Notes: generated by a model not told the origin, from the letters alone. Shown: positions 18,147-27,831, counted from the first letter of the stretch. The stretch is DNA of 64,000 bases from Lewinellaceae bacterium (GCA_020636215.1 JACJYG010000010.1:186001-250000), one strand, 5' to 3'. Translations and numbers: made by a program.

Positions 18147-18703
18147 TGCAAGGAGCGCGGGCCTTTACCATCAACCGGCTTCTGTTTTTGGGCATGGTGA
18201 TCATCCAATTGGCTTGCAACCGGCAGGCCGCACCGGATGACAAACCGCAATTCCCTGTCCAGCCAGCGGATTCCCTTTCCAATACCTCCTCCGATAGCCT
18301 GCTGCCGGCCACCGAACCTCACCTGATGGCCAGCCTGAAGCGCACCCCCTGCTATGGCCGCTGCCCCGTTTATGAAGTCCAGTTCTTTTCTAATGGCGAA
18401 GTAGTCTTTAAAGGTGAGCGCAATATCAAACGGCTGGGTATTTTTCTGGCTCAGGCGCCCGATAGCACGCTCCAACGGCTTCGGGAGGAAGCCCGGCTGG
18501 CCAATTTCTTCGCGTTGAGCGATGTATATCCGGAAAATGGCGATATTATCGAAGACTTACCCGAGACAATCACCTTTTTTGCTGACGGGAAAAGACAAAA
18601 AACCATCACCAACTACTATAACGCCCCCCTGGCCTTGCTTCGCTTTGAACAGTTCCTGGATAATGTAGCCAGTGGGTTAAATTGGCAGCCTAAGGTGGAA
18701 TAG
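18146..18703 (+). CDS. DUF6438-like lipoprotein
   Basis: This 185-residue protein has an N-terminal hydrophobic segment ending in a lipobox-like IIQLAC. The core SLKRTPCYGRCPVYEV is the hallmark of the DUF6438 family in Bacteroidota, with the paired cysteines of CYGRC. The rest alternates beta strands (VQFFSNGEVVFKG). The start codon overlaps the yidC stop by one base. The function of the family is unknown; a periplasmic or outer-membrane location is likely. Its end is 12 bp from the end of the convergent GH31 gene. Confidence 0.75.
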   Translation: MQGARAFTINRLLFLGMVIIQLACNRQAAPDDKPQFPVQPADSLSNTSSDSLLPATEPHLMASLKRTPCYGRCPVYEVQFFSNGEVVFKGERNIKRLGIFLAQAPDSTLQRLREEARLANFFALSDVYPENGDIIEDLPETITFFADGKRQKTITNYYNAPLALLRFEQFLDNVASGLNWQPKVE

Positions 18704-18715
18704 GCATTCAGGCAT

Positions 18716-21214
18716 TCACTTCCCACCAACCACCAACTCCCCAAACCCTTCCGGCGCCTCGATCAGCAGGTAGTTTTCCTCCTTTCGGAAGGACAGTTCC
18801 TTTCCATCAGCCTTGCATTGCGTAACTTCGAAGGGCAGGCCAAATAGTTGGATTTGGAAAACAGCATAAGTGGTTTTAAAACTACCCTCCTGGTTTTGCT
18901 TCAGGGAAAAGGTTTTGGTTCCGGGTGCAGTGTGGAAAGTGCGCAGGCGGAACGCCCCCGATTGGTAGGCATAACCCTCACCGGCGTCTTCGTATAATTC
19001 GCTGCTGAGCTCCCCGTAATAAACCCGCAGGCTGATCTTATCGAAGGCCTTTTCACCCGTATACTGTTGGACCGGATAATTGGGGATAACGGCTCCTGCT
19101 TTTACCAGTATCGGGATAAGGCCGGCACTAACCGGCAAGGTTACCTCCTGCTGGCCTTCATACAGGATGCCCGACCAGTAGTCGTACCAACGCCCCCCCG
19201 GCAGATAGCCCTTCTGCGATTGAAGGCCGGGTTGTAAGATCGGGATTACCAACAGGTGGGGGCCGAAGAGAAATTCGCTTTCCCGCCGGAGGTTTTCTTC
19301 GTCGGTTGGGTCATAGAGAAAGAGGCTGCGCAACAGGGGCTGCCCGCTGACGGTATACAAGCGGAAGGAAGTGTAGATATAGGGCAATAGTTCATAGCGA
19401 AATTCAATAGCCTGGCGCGCGAGTTGCGTGTTTTCGTCCCCAAACGACCAGGGTTCCTGGTCGACGCGGTTGGAGCGTTCTGCTTCGTGTATGACTTCCG
19501 CTTCCGCTTCCGCCGCCCCGTCGACATTGTTTCCCATAGAGTGGACCCGGTAAAGCGGATGGAACACGGCCAGTTGCAGCCAACGCACGAACAGTTCCCC
19601 ATCGGGTTGGTTCTTGAAACCGCCAATATCCGTACCCACAAAGGAAAAACCGGAGGCGCTGAGCCGCTGGCATTGCAGGTTTGCCAACCGCAGGTGCTCC
19701 CAACTTGCGACGTTGTCGCCGGTCCAGACGGAAGCAAAGCGCTGCCCGCCACTAAAGGTCGCCCGCGTCAGCACAAAGGGGCGTTTTTCCGGCTTTAACC
19801 TTTTCAGGCCTTCAAAGCTGCCTCTGCTCATTTGCTGGCCATAGACATTATGCGCCCGCCGGTGGTTGGTAAGCTGGCCATCGTAGTGGTGCAGCACATC
19901 GTCGGGGCAGGTGGCGCTGTTGACTTTAAATACCGCCGGCTCGTTCATGTCATTCCAGAAACCGCTGACGCCATGCTCGTTGTAGAGTTTTTGGTAGAGC
20001 CCGCCCCACCATTCGCGCACCTCCGCCCGGGTAAAATCGGGGAACACACAATCGGAGGGCCAGACCGGGCCCCGCATCAATTCTCCGGAAGAACGGTAGC
20101 AGAACATGTTTTTAGCCAGGCCCTCCCGATACACCGGATACTTCGGGTCAACCCGGATGCCGGGGTCGATCATAACCACCGTTTGGAAACCCTGCTCCCG
20201 CAAGTCATCGATCATGCCCTTGGGGTTGGGGAAATGCTCCTCGTCCCAGGTGAAGCAACGGTAGCCATCCATATAATCGATGTCGAGGTAGATCGCATCA
20301 CAGGGGATCTTTCTGTCCCGGAATTCCCGGGCCACTTCATAGACCCTGCTCTCCGGATAATAGCTCCAGCGGCACTGATGGAAGCCCAGGGCCCAGATTG
20401 GCGGCAACTCCGCCCTCCCGGTCAGCCAGGCGTAGCGCTCGGCCACCTCCATAGAGTGAGGCCCATAAATGAAATAGTAATCCATCTCGCCGCCATCCGC
20501 CCAGAAGGCCGTCTGGCCGTTGTGCTTGGAATTAAAGTCAAAATGGGTGCGGTAGGTATTGTGCAGGAAGATGCCATAAGCCATGCCGCTGTGGATGCCA
20601 TAGTAGAAGGGGATGGACCGGTACAGCGGGTCGCTGTCCTTTTCGTAGGCAAATGAATCCGTGTTCCAATTCTGGAACTGATGGCCAAGCAGGTTCTGGT
20701 TGCCGGATTTATCCCCCAGCCCAAAGTAATTTTCATTAGCCAGGGCGGATTTGGTGATCTTCACTAGTTCCACACCATGATGAATGCTGCGCCGGGCGTA
20801 AAAAGGGGCGGCGTCTTCACAGATCACCTGCTGGCTCTTAGCATCTAACAAGCTTACCTTCAGATCGCTTTTCCCGATGCGGCAATGTAGCTTTTCGGTG
20901 TGGATGAAATAGTGCGTTGCATCGCCGCCAATCGTGATTTTGGGCGCCCGGTAACTAGCCTCGGGATCAATGGCATAGGAAAAATCGCGTTCGAAGCTTC
21001 CTTCAAGGGCGAAACGGAACCGAATGATGTTTTCGGTGACTACCTCTACTTTCAGCGCCAGCCCATTGGCGCACTCGTAGACGAAGATGCCGTCCTTCTC
21101 CTGATACGATAGCTCTACCGCATTGGGTTGGTATTCGTAATAGACATCGGTGTACCGTTCTCCGGTAATGGTCTGGGCGTCGTTGACGGCCGGGCCGGTA
21201 TGTAGTTTGGACAT
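18716..21214 (-). CDS. Glycoside hydrolase family 31 alpha-glucosidase
   Basis: This 832-residue enzyme hydrolyses terminal alpha-linked glucose or related residues by a retaining mechanism. It shows the GH31 N-terminal beta domain (GLGDKSGNQNLLG) and the family sequence PPIWALGFHQCRWSYY. The catalytic nucleophile is Asp422 in WNDMNEP, the acid/base region includes WTGDNVASWEHL, and GFSFVGTDIGGF is also present. No signal peptide is visible, so it is probably cytoplasmic. The full length matches cytosolic GH31 enzymes with a DUF5110-like C-terminal domain. It is a single gene facing the yidC operon and may serve maltose, starch or isomaltose use. Confidence 0.92.
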   Translation of the reverse strand: MSKLHTGPAVNDAQTITGERYTDVYYEYQPNAVELSYQEKDGIFVYECANGLALKVEVVTENIIRFRFALEGSFERDFSYAIDPEASYRAPKITIGGDATHYFIHTEKLHCRIGKSDLKVSLLDAKSQQVICEDAAPFYARRSIHHGVELVKITKSALANENYFGLGDKSGNQNLLGHQFQNWNTDSFAYEKDSDPLYRSIPFYYGIHSGMAYGIFLHNTYRTHFDFNSKHNGQTAFWADGGEMDYYFIYGPHSMEVAERYAWLTGRAELPPIWALGFHQCRWSYYPESRVYEVAREFRDRKIPCDAIYLDIDYMDGYRCFTWDEEHFPNPKGMIDDLREQGFQTVVMIDPGIRVDPKYPVYREGLAKNMFCYRSSGELMRGPVWPSDCVFPDFTRAEVREWWGGLYQKLYNEHGVSGFWNDMNEPAVFKVNSATCPDDVLHHYDGQLTNHRRAHNVYGQQMSRGSFEGLKRLKPEKRPFVLTRATFSGGQRFASVWTGDNVASWEHLRLANLQCQRLSASGFSFVGTDIGGFKNQPDGELFVRWLQLAVFHPLYRVHSMGNNVDGAAEAEAEVIHEAERSNRVDQEPWSFGDENTQLARQAIEFRYELLPYIYTSFRLYTVSGQPLLRSLFLYDPTDEENLRRESEFLFGPHLLVIPILQPGLQSQKGYLPGGRWYDYWSGILYEGQQEVTLPVSAGLIPILVKAGAVIPNYPVQQYTGEKAFDKISLRVYYGELSSELYEDAGEGYAYQSGAFRLRTFHTAPGTKTFSLKQNQEGSFKTTYAVFQIQLFGLPFEVTQCKADGKELSFRKEENYLLIEAPEGFGELVVGGK

Positions 21215-21348
21215 GGTCGTTTTGTTGATTGTTGAACGCTAAGGAAAGAAGTTTTTGAGGGATTTCCAACCTTCTGCCCGAACTCCGGTGCGGGCATACA
21301 GGAAGATCGTATATGCAATTAAAAATATAGTGAGCCGTTAGGATTTTT

Positions 21349-21843
21349 ATGAATATAATATATACCATATCAGCTCTTTTAATTTCATGTTTCTTGATAT
21401 GCTGTAATCAATCAGCTAAAGCGTGCAGTATGTATAAAGTGACTGTTGATGGCAAAACAATGGTCGGTTGCAATCAAGATGCTTGGCGAACAACAACAAG
21501 TATTTGGTTTGAAAAATCAACGAATGAAACTGAATATGGAGCTTGTTTTACTGGATCAAGGGAGGTTGGCCCTAACGAATTTGCTCCTCAGTCCGGTATG
21601 AATGAAGAAGGCCTTGTATTCTCCAGATTAGTAGCGTATCATCCAAATAAAAACCTACAACAGATTGAAAAAAAAACAATAACTAATGAAGTCGAGTACT
21701 TAACGGATATACTACATAAATGTAAAACTGTAGAAGAAGTTAGGAGGTATATAGATAGATACGATCATAGTGCCAACAACGTAATATATATGATACTGAT
21801 AGTTGGTTTTGGGTATTGGGGGCTCTTTGATATATTGAATTAA
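21349..21843 (+). pseudogene. Ntn hydrolase (C45/carcinine hydrolase-like), N-terminal fragment fused to a copied tail
   Basis: The first about 140 residues look like the start of an N-terminal-nucleophile amidohydrolase. There is a signal peptide (ISALLISCFLICC), then AC-SMYK with Cys26 as the likely catalytic residue once processed, then VTVDGKTMVGCNQD. The last 24 codons (ANNVIY...FDILN) are not part of that domain: they are a copy, one base different, of the 3' end of the downstream fragment at 22651. The family's middle region is missing. The region is visibly more AT-rich than its neighbours. I read it as a broken gene; a short functional protein is possible but unlikely. Confidence 0.75.
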
Positions 21844-21851
21844 AAATTAAG
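21771..21851. repeat. 81-bp direct repeat, copy 1
   Basis: From TGCCAACAAC at 21771 to ATTAAG at 21851 this stretch matches 22579-22659 with a single mismatch (G/T at the 'atatatatgata' position). It carries the last codons and stop of the hydrolase gene. Copy 1 sits where the middle of the hydrolase gene should be. Confidence 0.95.
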
Positions 21852-22651
21852 GAAATGCCCCAACATATGTTTTGGCAAATTTTTGTCCTTCATTGACAAG
21901 TAATCAAGATGCAAGAAAACAAATTCGGTATAAAAATGGTGAAGATTATTTAAGAACCAATAAATTAAACACTTCACTTGAATTTTGTCGTTCGGTGTCA
22001 GATACAATGTCTGTTTGTAGAAATCGAAATGGAGATGGAACTTTATTGACATCTATTTGGGATACACAAAAGGGACTTGTGAATCTTTATTTTTACCACA
22101 CTTATGATACCACAATCCAATTCAATATATCAGACGAATTAGCATTAGGAAACCATATCATTAGTATTCCCGAACTATTTCCTGAAAACCCTGAATTTCA
22201 GAGGTTAATAAATTATAAAACACCATTTAACTTAAGCTCGTTGAGGATTTCCTTAGTATTCATTGGAGGATTTATCATCATTCTATCATTTTTGTTCTTC
22301 ATAAGTTTCCTTAGAAAAAGGTATACGGAAAAATTTAACTTGATCAAATTGCTCTTTGCAGGAATGAATGTTTTGTTATTTGCTTATCTATATGTTTTAG
22401 CAACAAATATCAATATATATTATTTTGATGCCCCTTATCACGATTACGGTTCTGACCTGATTAGTTTGTCTTCATATATTCCCTTTTTATTACTCCTGAT
22501 AATTTTTCCAATGACCTATTATAATATCCGTTTTCTAAAGAGTAATAGTAAATCTAATTGGATAAAAAGTTCTCTTATTGCCAACAACGTAATATATATT
22601 ATACTGATAGTTGGTTTTGGGTATTGGGGGCTCTTTGATATATTGAATTAA
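21851..22651 (+). pseudogene. Ntn hydrolase C-terminal fragment with membrane tail
   Basis: The frame is open from 21851 and reads GNAPTYVLANFCPSL, a pattern that belongs in the middle of a linear amide hydrolase, so the fragment lacks its own start. An in-frame TTG at 21872 exists but begins inside the domain. It continues through RNRNGDGTLLTSIWD to the end of the hydrolase domain and then four or five hydrophobic segments (about codons 130-260), a C-terminal membrane extension. Together with the fragment at 21349 it would have formed one secreted or membrane-anchored Ntn hydrolase. Its last 73 bp are the source (or twin) of the tail now fused to the N-terminal fragment. Confidence 0.75.
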
Positions 22652-22659
22652 AAATTAAG
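22579..22659. repeat. 81-bp direct repeat, copy 2
   Basis: This copy is at the natural 3' end of the hydrolase gene. Its right boundary coincides, within one or two bases, with the left end of the adjacent MITE-like element at 22659. Confidence 0.95.
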
Positions 22660-22820
22660 AACGTGTTTAAATTTAGTTTTTCAGTTAATATGAGATGGAT
22701 CTCAAAGCCGCGCGAGGCTCATTTTTCGGCGCATACCTGGAAGGTACGTGCCGAAAAATAGCCGAAGTCCGGCAAAGAGAGACACTCATATTAGCGAAAG
22801 GATTAATTTTAAACACGTTC
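22659..22820. mobile_element. MITE-like element with 13-bp terminal inverted repeats
   Basis: The 162-bp stretch starts GAACGTGTTTAAA and ends with its exact reverse complement, TTTAAACACGTTC. It is flanked on both sides by TAA, a plausible 3-bp target-site duplication of the kind seen with IS5-related elements. The centre holds a long imperfect hairpin (TTTTTCGGC... with ...GCCGAAAAA near 22711-22755). There is no transposase gene, so it would be moved in trans. The family assignment is inference. Confidence 0.7.
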
Positions 22821-22903
22821 TAAATTGCATACAACACTGTATACGAAAATCATAGCGCCCTAATGGGATGCTACGCTCCATTTACTAAACGTTGCCATTA
22901 GGA

Positions 22904-24583
22904 TTAAGAAACCACCCTCGCTCCTTCTCCCTCCCGCTCAAAATGCGCCGCCTGATAAACAGCCCGCTCCACCGCCGTCTTTTCCTCCGCCAACTGGGCG
23001 TCTGTCCAGCCAAAATAGGCCTGGAAATCCTTCAGTACCGGTTCAAGCACCTTTTCAATACTCGGCAGGTTGAAGAACAGCCGGCCGGAGCGGCGGTTGA
23101 AAAAATCCATCGGTTTGGCTGCCAATTCGTGGTGCACGGTAAACCAGGCTTCCGCCCGGGCCAGGGCAATGGCTGCGTCTCCATTTTCAGGGGTTACCCG
23201 GCTCAGTATCTTATCGGTTTGGCGGCCGTAGTTGGCTACCAGGTAATCGGCGTACCAGGGCTTCAAGCCCAGGCTTGCAATTTGTGTTGCAAGCTGGCCC
23301 CGGTAGGCATCTACTTCTTTCCCATCGCGGAACGGCCCGCCGGCCAGCGGAATCTGCCTGGTTGTGCTGGGCTGGAAAGTTCTGCCTTGTTCCGCTTCTA
23401 ATTTCCGGCTTACCAGGTTCACGATCCGCTCCGCCATCCGGCGATAGCCGGTGAGTTTACCGCCGGCAATGGAGATCAGGCCCGATTTGGATTCGAAGAT
23501 CTCATCTTTGCGGGACATTTCCGACGCGTCTTTGCCTTCCTCATAAATGAGGGGGCGCAGCCCGGCCCAACTGGATTCTACATCTTCTACCGTTAAGCCC
23601 ACTTTCGGAAACATACCGTTGGCTGCCCGGAGCAGATAGTCGACATCCTCCTGATTGACGGGGATATCGTCGAGCGGCCCTTCGTAGCGGGTGTCGGTGG
23701 TGCCGATATAAGTTGCCCGGTGGCGGGGAATAGCGAAGATCATTCGCCCATCGGGCACATCAAAATAGATGGCATGGCGAAGGGGAAAGCGTTCGTGGGG
23801 AACCACAATATGGACGCCTTTGGAGAGGAAAAGCCGCTTTCCACTTAAGGATTGATCCGATTTGCGCAAGGTATCTACCCACGGCCCGGCTGCGCTGACG
23901 ATATGGGCGCCCCTGATCTGGAAGGCGTCCTTGGTAAGTCCGTCTTCGCATTGTACGCCGACCGCCTGTCCGTCTTCATAAAGCAGCTGGAGCACTTTGG
24001 CGTAATTGAGGCATAGCGCGCCTTTGTCCACCGCTGTCTTAATATTTTCGATCGTGAGCCGGGCGTCGTCGGTGCGATACTCGGCATAGTATCCTCCGCC
24101 CTGGAGAATATCTGCCCGGCCTTCGAGTAGCGGTTCCTGTTGAAGGGTTTCAGCCTTGCTTAGCATCCGGCGTTTGTCTTCTCCTTTTACGCCGGCCAAC
24201 AGGTCGTATACCCAAAGGCCGAAGGAAGTGGATAGCGGGCCGAAAGTGCCTCCTTTGACCAGCGGGAGCAGCATTTTTTCTGCGACTGTCAGATGAGGCG
24301 CCAGGCGATGTACTATAGCCCGTTCATGGCCTACCTCCCGGACCAGGCCAATTTCAAATTGCTTCAAATAACGCAAACCACCGTGGATCAGCTTTGTGGA
24401 TTTGCTGCTCGTTCCGGAGGCAAAGTCCCTTTTTTCCACCAACGCCACCTTCATCCCCCGGGCAGCAGCGTCCAATGCAATGCCGGCGCCGGTAATGCCG
24501 CCGCCGATAACGATCAGGTCAAAGGCTTGGGATTGGAATTGTTGTAGAATTTCCTGCCGGTTTTGGGAAGATAAGTAGCGCAT
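22904..24583 (-). CDS. glpD: Glycerol-3-phosphate dehydrogenase, FAD-dependent (GlpD)
   Basis: GlpD oxidises glycerol-3-phosphate to dihydroxyacetone phosphate and passes electrons via FAD to the quinone pool. The 559-residue protein begins with the FAD dinucleotide fold VIGGGITGAGIALDAA and the family sequence SGTSSKSTKLIHGGLRYL. It also has RHRATYIGTTDTRYEG and the C-terminal DAO domain. The length matches the long GlpD/GlpA-type class. It is divergent from the PfkB kinase gene and shares the 170-bp gap at 24584-24753 with it. An inverted repeat CCTAATGG...CCATTAGG lies just after its stop (22859-22902) and may help termination, although no T-run follows. Confidence 0.93.
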   Translation of the reverse strand: MRYLSSQNRQEILQQFQSQAFDLIVIGGGITGAGIALDAAARGMKVALVEKRDFASGTSSKSTKLIHGGLRYLKQFEIGLVREVGHERAIVHRLAPHLTVAEKMLLPLVKGGTFGPLSTSFGLWVYDLLAGVKGEDKRRMLSKAETLQQEPLLEGRADILQGGGYYAEYRTDDARLTIENIKTAVDKGALCLNYAKVLQLLYEDGQAVGVQCEDGLTKDAFQIRGAHIVSAAGPWVDTLRKSDQSLSGKRLFLSKGVHIVVPHERFPLRHAIYFDVPDGRMIFAIPRHRATYIGTTDTRYEGPLDDIPVNQEDVDYLLRAANGMFPKVGLTVEDVESSWAGLRPLIYEEGKDASEMSRKDEIFESKSGLISIAGGKLTGYRRMAERIVNLVSRKLEAEQGRTFQPSTTRQIPLAGGPFRDGKEVDAYRGQLATQIASLGLKPWYADYLVANYGRQTDKILSRVTPENGDAAIALARAEAWFTVHHELAAKPMDFFNRRSGRLFFNLPSIEKVLEPVLKDFQAYFGWTDAQLAEEKTAVERAVYQAAHFEREGEGARVVS

Positions 24584-24651
24584 AGCTGATGGAATGGTTT
24601 ACTTTTAATAAAAATCTGTTATTTTTTGGGCTGAATTGCCTTGCAGCGCAT

Positions 24652-24684
24652 TGGGTGTAAGCCTGGCTTAAGTTACTTGCTTTG
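24652..24684 (+). promoter_or_regulatory. Weak promoter candidate for the PfkB-family kinase
   Basis: TTGGGT near 24652 and TTGCTTTG at 24677-24684 approximate the TTTG / TAnnTTTG boxes (seven of eight in the -7 box, with T instead of A at position two) at about 20-bp spacing. On the minus strand, TATTTTCG at 24688-24695 is a matching -7 candidate for glpD, which would put two promoters back to back. Confidence 0.3.
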
Positions 24685-24753
24685 TGTCGAAAATACAATA
24701 AGTGAGCTCTTGCTATACTAATTCAATCTGAAAACCCACTAAATTGTTCAAAA

Positions 24754-25698
24754 ATGGCAAACCGGCGTATTCGAAAATATGATATTCTTTCTGTCGGGGA
24801 ACTGCTGATCGATTTCATTTCCGTCGATTTTGCAGATAACCTGGACCAGGTTCAGAATTTCAAACGGCTAATGGGGGGGAGCCCGGCCAACCTCTGTATG
24901 AATATGGCGCGCCTGGGAAATAAAACGGGCTTAGTTGCAACCCTTGGCAAGGACGACATGGGGCGTTATCTGTTTCAATACGTTCAGAGCCTGGGTGTAG
25001 ATTGCCATCAGGTCCGGTCCATCGACGTCCCGACCACCCTGATCCTGGTAACCCGCTCCCGGCAGGTATCCAATTTTGAAGCCTACCGGGGCGCCGATTG
25101 CCAGATCGTCGATGAGCAGTTCCCGGAAACCGTGCTGGCGGATACCGCCTTGTTTCATACGACCTGCTTTGCCCTGAGCCTGGAGCCGGCGCAAAGCAGC
25201 ATTCTACGGGCCGCCCGGCTGGCCGTTCAGCATGGCGCACAGCTGAGTATTGACGCCAACTATGCCCAAAAGATTTGGAAAGATCAGGATCAGGCGCAGC
25301 AAACTGTCCGGGAGTTCTGCGCTCATGGGGCGCTGGTAAAAGTAAGTGAAGTAGATTGGGAACGCTTGTACAACAACAAACTGGAGGACGCTGAAAGGGC
25401 AGCGATGCATTTTCTGGGTATGGGCGCCCGCGAGGCCTGTATTACTTTAGGTGGAGACGGGTGCTTTGTAGCCACCAATGAGGAAAAGCATTTCCTTCCG
25501 GCCCGCCAGGTGGAAGTCAAAGACACTACCGGCGCCGGCGACGCCTTCTGGTCGGGCTACCTGACCGCCTGGCTGGACGGAGAGCCGCTGCTCAACCGGG
25601 CTAAGGCCGGCCGGCGTATGGCGGAATTAAAACTCGCCCACTTCGGGCCGCTACCGGAAAAGGTGGATCGGAATGTTGTGTATGAGGATTTTCAATGA
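24754..25698 (+). CDS. PfkB-family carbohydrate kinase (fructokinase-like)
   Basis: This 314-residue ribokinase/PfkB-fold enzyme phosphorylates a sugar or sugar-like substrate with ATP. It has the N-terminal signature GELLIDF, the GGSPANLCMNMARLG substrate-binding motif and the C-terminal DTTGAGDAFWSGY motif, where the aspartate is the catalytic base and the GAGD forms the anion hole. The pattern fits fructokinases or 5-dehydro-2-deoxygluconokinases, and the substrate cannot be fixed from sequence. The gene is divergent from glpD, and a strong hairpin (25735-25770) follows 37 bp after its stop. Confidence 0.85.
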   Translation: MANRRIRKYDILSVGELLIDFISVDFADNLDQVQNFKRLMGGSPANLCMNMARLGNKTGLVATLGKDDMGRYLFQYVQSLGVDCHQVRSIDVPTTLILVTRSRQVSNFEAYRGADCQIVDEQFPETVLADTALFHTTCFALSLEPAQSSILRAARLAVQHGAQLSIDANYAQKIWKDQDQAQQTVREFCAHGALVKVSEVDWERLYNNKLEDAERAAMHFLGMGAREACITLGGDGCFVATNEEKHFLPARQVEVKDTTGAGDAFWSGYLTAWLDGEPLLNRAKAGRRMAELKLAHFGPLPEKVDRNVVYEDFQ

Positions 25699-25734
25699 GG
25701 CTGTTCAAAAACCTTTGTCAAATCTTGGACCTGA

Positions 25735-25770
25735 ACACAGGAAGCCTTGGTTTATCTAGGTTTCCTGTGT
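25735..25770. terminator. Stable hairpin after the PfkB kinase gene
   Basis: ACACAGGAA-g-CC pairs with GG-t-TTCCTGTGT around a 12-base loop. It lies between the convergent ends of the kinase gene and the LysM gene. No run of T follows on either strand, so it may be a transcript-end stabiliser rather than a classical intrinsic terminator. Confidence 0.5.
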
Positions 25771-25868
25771 GCTTACACTCGAACAAGCAAACACTTGAAC
25801 ACGCTCTTTTCAATAGGCGCCTCACTAAACCTAAACCTAAATCCTCAACATTAACCTTCCCTGGCTTT

Positions 25869-27722
25869 CTAATTCAAATAAACCTTCTGATACGGAATGA
25901 TCACCTCAGCTGCCCCCAGATTATTGACTGAACGGAGGTATTCCACGGTGACACCGTACATGCGGGCAATGCGGAATAAGGTATCGCCTTCCTTTACGAT
26001 GTAATAGCTCCGATCGCCAGATTTGGCAGTTGTATTATTGCTTGGCGTCAAAGCGTTTTCGCTATAGCCCAGCGGGAGGTTGAGCGGCGCCTGGCTGGCC
26101 GTATAGGAAGAAGATTGAAGTTGATTGCCCGTACTTCCGGTATCATAAATGCGGCCGCCGGTATTACTGTAGGATTGGGCCGGTTCGGTATTTGAGGCCG
26201 GTGTGATCAGGCGATCGAGGAAATACGGCGTATTGAGATACTTTTGGTCGGTGCTGGCTTGCCCGAAGGCGTCATTGGAGAAGGATTCCGCCTGGCTGCT
26301 TGTGGGAGGAGTGTAGCCCATTTCCGTAGGAACGGTAGTCAGTTCCGGAGACTTGGCGGTCAGGCCCGGATTGAGGGCCTGGGTATAATTATAGTTACTG
26401 GTAGTCTGGTTATAGAGCGCAGGTTGGTTGTCGGGGCAATCACAATCGGATGTCTTGAGGACTTGCCCGATCTTGGGTACGTCGTATTTACCCAGGTTAT
26501 TGAACTCGCGAAAGCGCGCCTCGGTATAGCCGTAACGCATTGCAATGGAAGCCACCGTTTCTCCCGGCGCCACGGTATGCCTGCCGCTACCCGTATTGCC
26601 CGCAGGTATAAGGCTATTGACTGGTTGGATATTAGCGACACCACTCCCGTTTTCAAAAGACTGCGGAAGCACGTTCACCACACCTTCTTTGGCCGTCAGC
26701 GTACTGGCGGGCGCCGACACCTGTAATTTTTCTCCTTTAAGGATGACGGTTGATTTTCCTTTGTTATTCCAGGCTTGCAGCTGATCAACGGATACGCCGT
26801 ATTTTTTGGAGATTCGGAAAAGCGTTTCTCCTTTGGCTACGGTATGGTATTGTGGCGCGGCAGCCGGCCTTACCTGGCTTTCTCCGGATCTTGCCGCCAA
26901 CAGGCTTATTTTATCTGTCGGCGCCGGGTTGGCGCCTACTGTAATAAATTCATTGGAACCTGGGCTGGCCGTTAGCGCGCTCTGCGTTGGAATATCCGGT
27001 ACATCAATGCCTTTACAGATCTTTGCCAGGTAGCTGTCCAGGGGTTTACCGTTTACTTTGGTGAGCCGCAGGGTATTCTTCATCGCATCGTCAATATTAA
27101 TTCCACTGCGTTCTTCCGTGATGCCTATTTCCGGGACGAGCACCAGGCCCGTGTACGGGTTGCCGGCATATTCAGCGTTTTGCCGGAACAGATAAGCTCC
27201 GGAGCAATCATTGTCAATCCGCCCTTCGAAGAAAACCTGCGCTTTGGGATTGCGGAAGGCGATATTTTCGCCAATTGTTCCCATCTTCAGGTCAAATTGG
27301 AAGCGGTACTTTGGTGAATCGTACAGGATATAGTCTTCAGCGCGTACATACCGGGCGGCGAAGGTGACCGGGGATGCCAAATAGCTGTTTTCTCCCGTTT
27401 TCACTACAATGAAAACCCGGTCGATATTGCTGTTGATATCATTTACGAACTTATCATCAAAAACAGCATTGTTGCATCGGATGAATTGCGCCGGCGGGAA
27501 ATTCTGCGTCACATCGCTTTCTGTGCCGACGTCAAGGATGATCTTTTCTCCAGGAATGGTAGTGACCTGATAAACCAGATAAGGGGCGCTGTTCTGGTTG
27601 TTGAGATAAGTGTACTCCAGCCGGTCCATACAGGCCGGGTCATATAAAATATACAGGTTGACTGCTTGAGCAGATAAGCTCAGGAAGAATGCAAAGAGAG
27701 AAGCAAACAAGAACTTTTTCAT
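25869..27722 (-). CDS. Secreted LysM-repeat protein
   Basis: This 617-residue exported protein has a signal peptide (MKKFLFASLFAFFLSLSAQA). Residues about 20-260 are a domain of unknown function rich in beta strands. Three LysM peptidoglycan-binding modules follow, each with the YHTVAKGETLFRISKKYG-type signature: about 300-345, 380-425, and one at the extreme C-terminus (YYIVKEGDTLFRIARMYG). A Ser/Thr/Asn/Gln-rich linker of about 130 residues separates the second and third modules. It probably binds cell wall in the periplasm. The start is the ATG at 27722; an upstream in-frame start lacks a signal peptide. Confidence 0.88.
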   Translation of the reverse strand: MKKFLFASLFAFFLSLSAQAVNLYILYDPACMDRLEYTYLNNQNSAPYLVYQVTTIPGEKIILDVGTESDVTQNFPPAQFIRCNNAVFDDKFVNDINSNIDRVFIVVKTGENSYLASPVTFAARYVRAEDYILYDSPKYRFQFDLKMGTIGENIAFRNPKAQVFFEGRIDNDCSGAYLFRQNAEYAGNPYTGLVLVPEIGITEERSGINIDDAMKNTLRLTKVNGKPLDSYLAKICKGIDVPDIPTQSALTASPGSNEFITVGANPAPTDKISLLAARSGESQVRPAAAPQYHTVAKGETLFRISKKYGVSVDQLQAWNNKGKSTVILKGEKLQVSAPASTLTAKEGVVNVLPQSFENGSGVANIQPVNSLIPAGNTGSGRHTVAPGETVASIAMRYGYTEARFREFNNLGKYDVPKIGQVLKTSDCDCPDNQPALYNQTTSNYNYTQALNPGLTAKSPELTTVPTEMGYTPPTSSQAESFSNDAFGQASTDQKYLNTPYFLDRLITPASNTEPAQSYSNTGGRIYDTGSTGNQLQSSSYTASQAPLNLPLGYSENALTPSNNTTAKSGDRSYYIVKEGDTLFRIARMYGVTVEYLRSVNNLGAAEVIIPYQKVYLN

Positions 27723-27831
27723 AATGTGACAATTTATTACAAGCATTTCAGGCACATTAACCCTGGTAAGGTATAAGAAATCAGTAACTTATGCAAGTGT
27801 ACGTTTTTTGTTGCGTTTTGTTGCCAAATCG

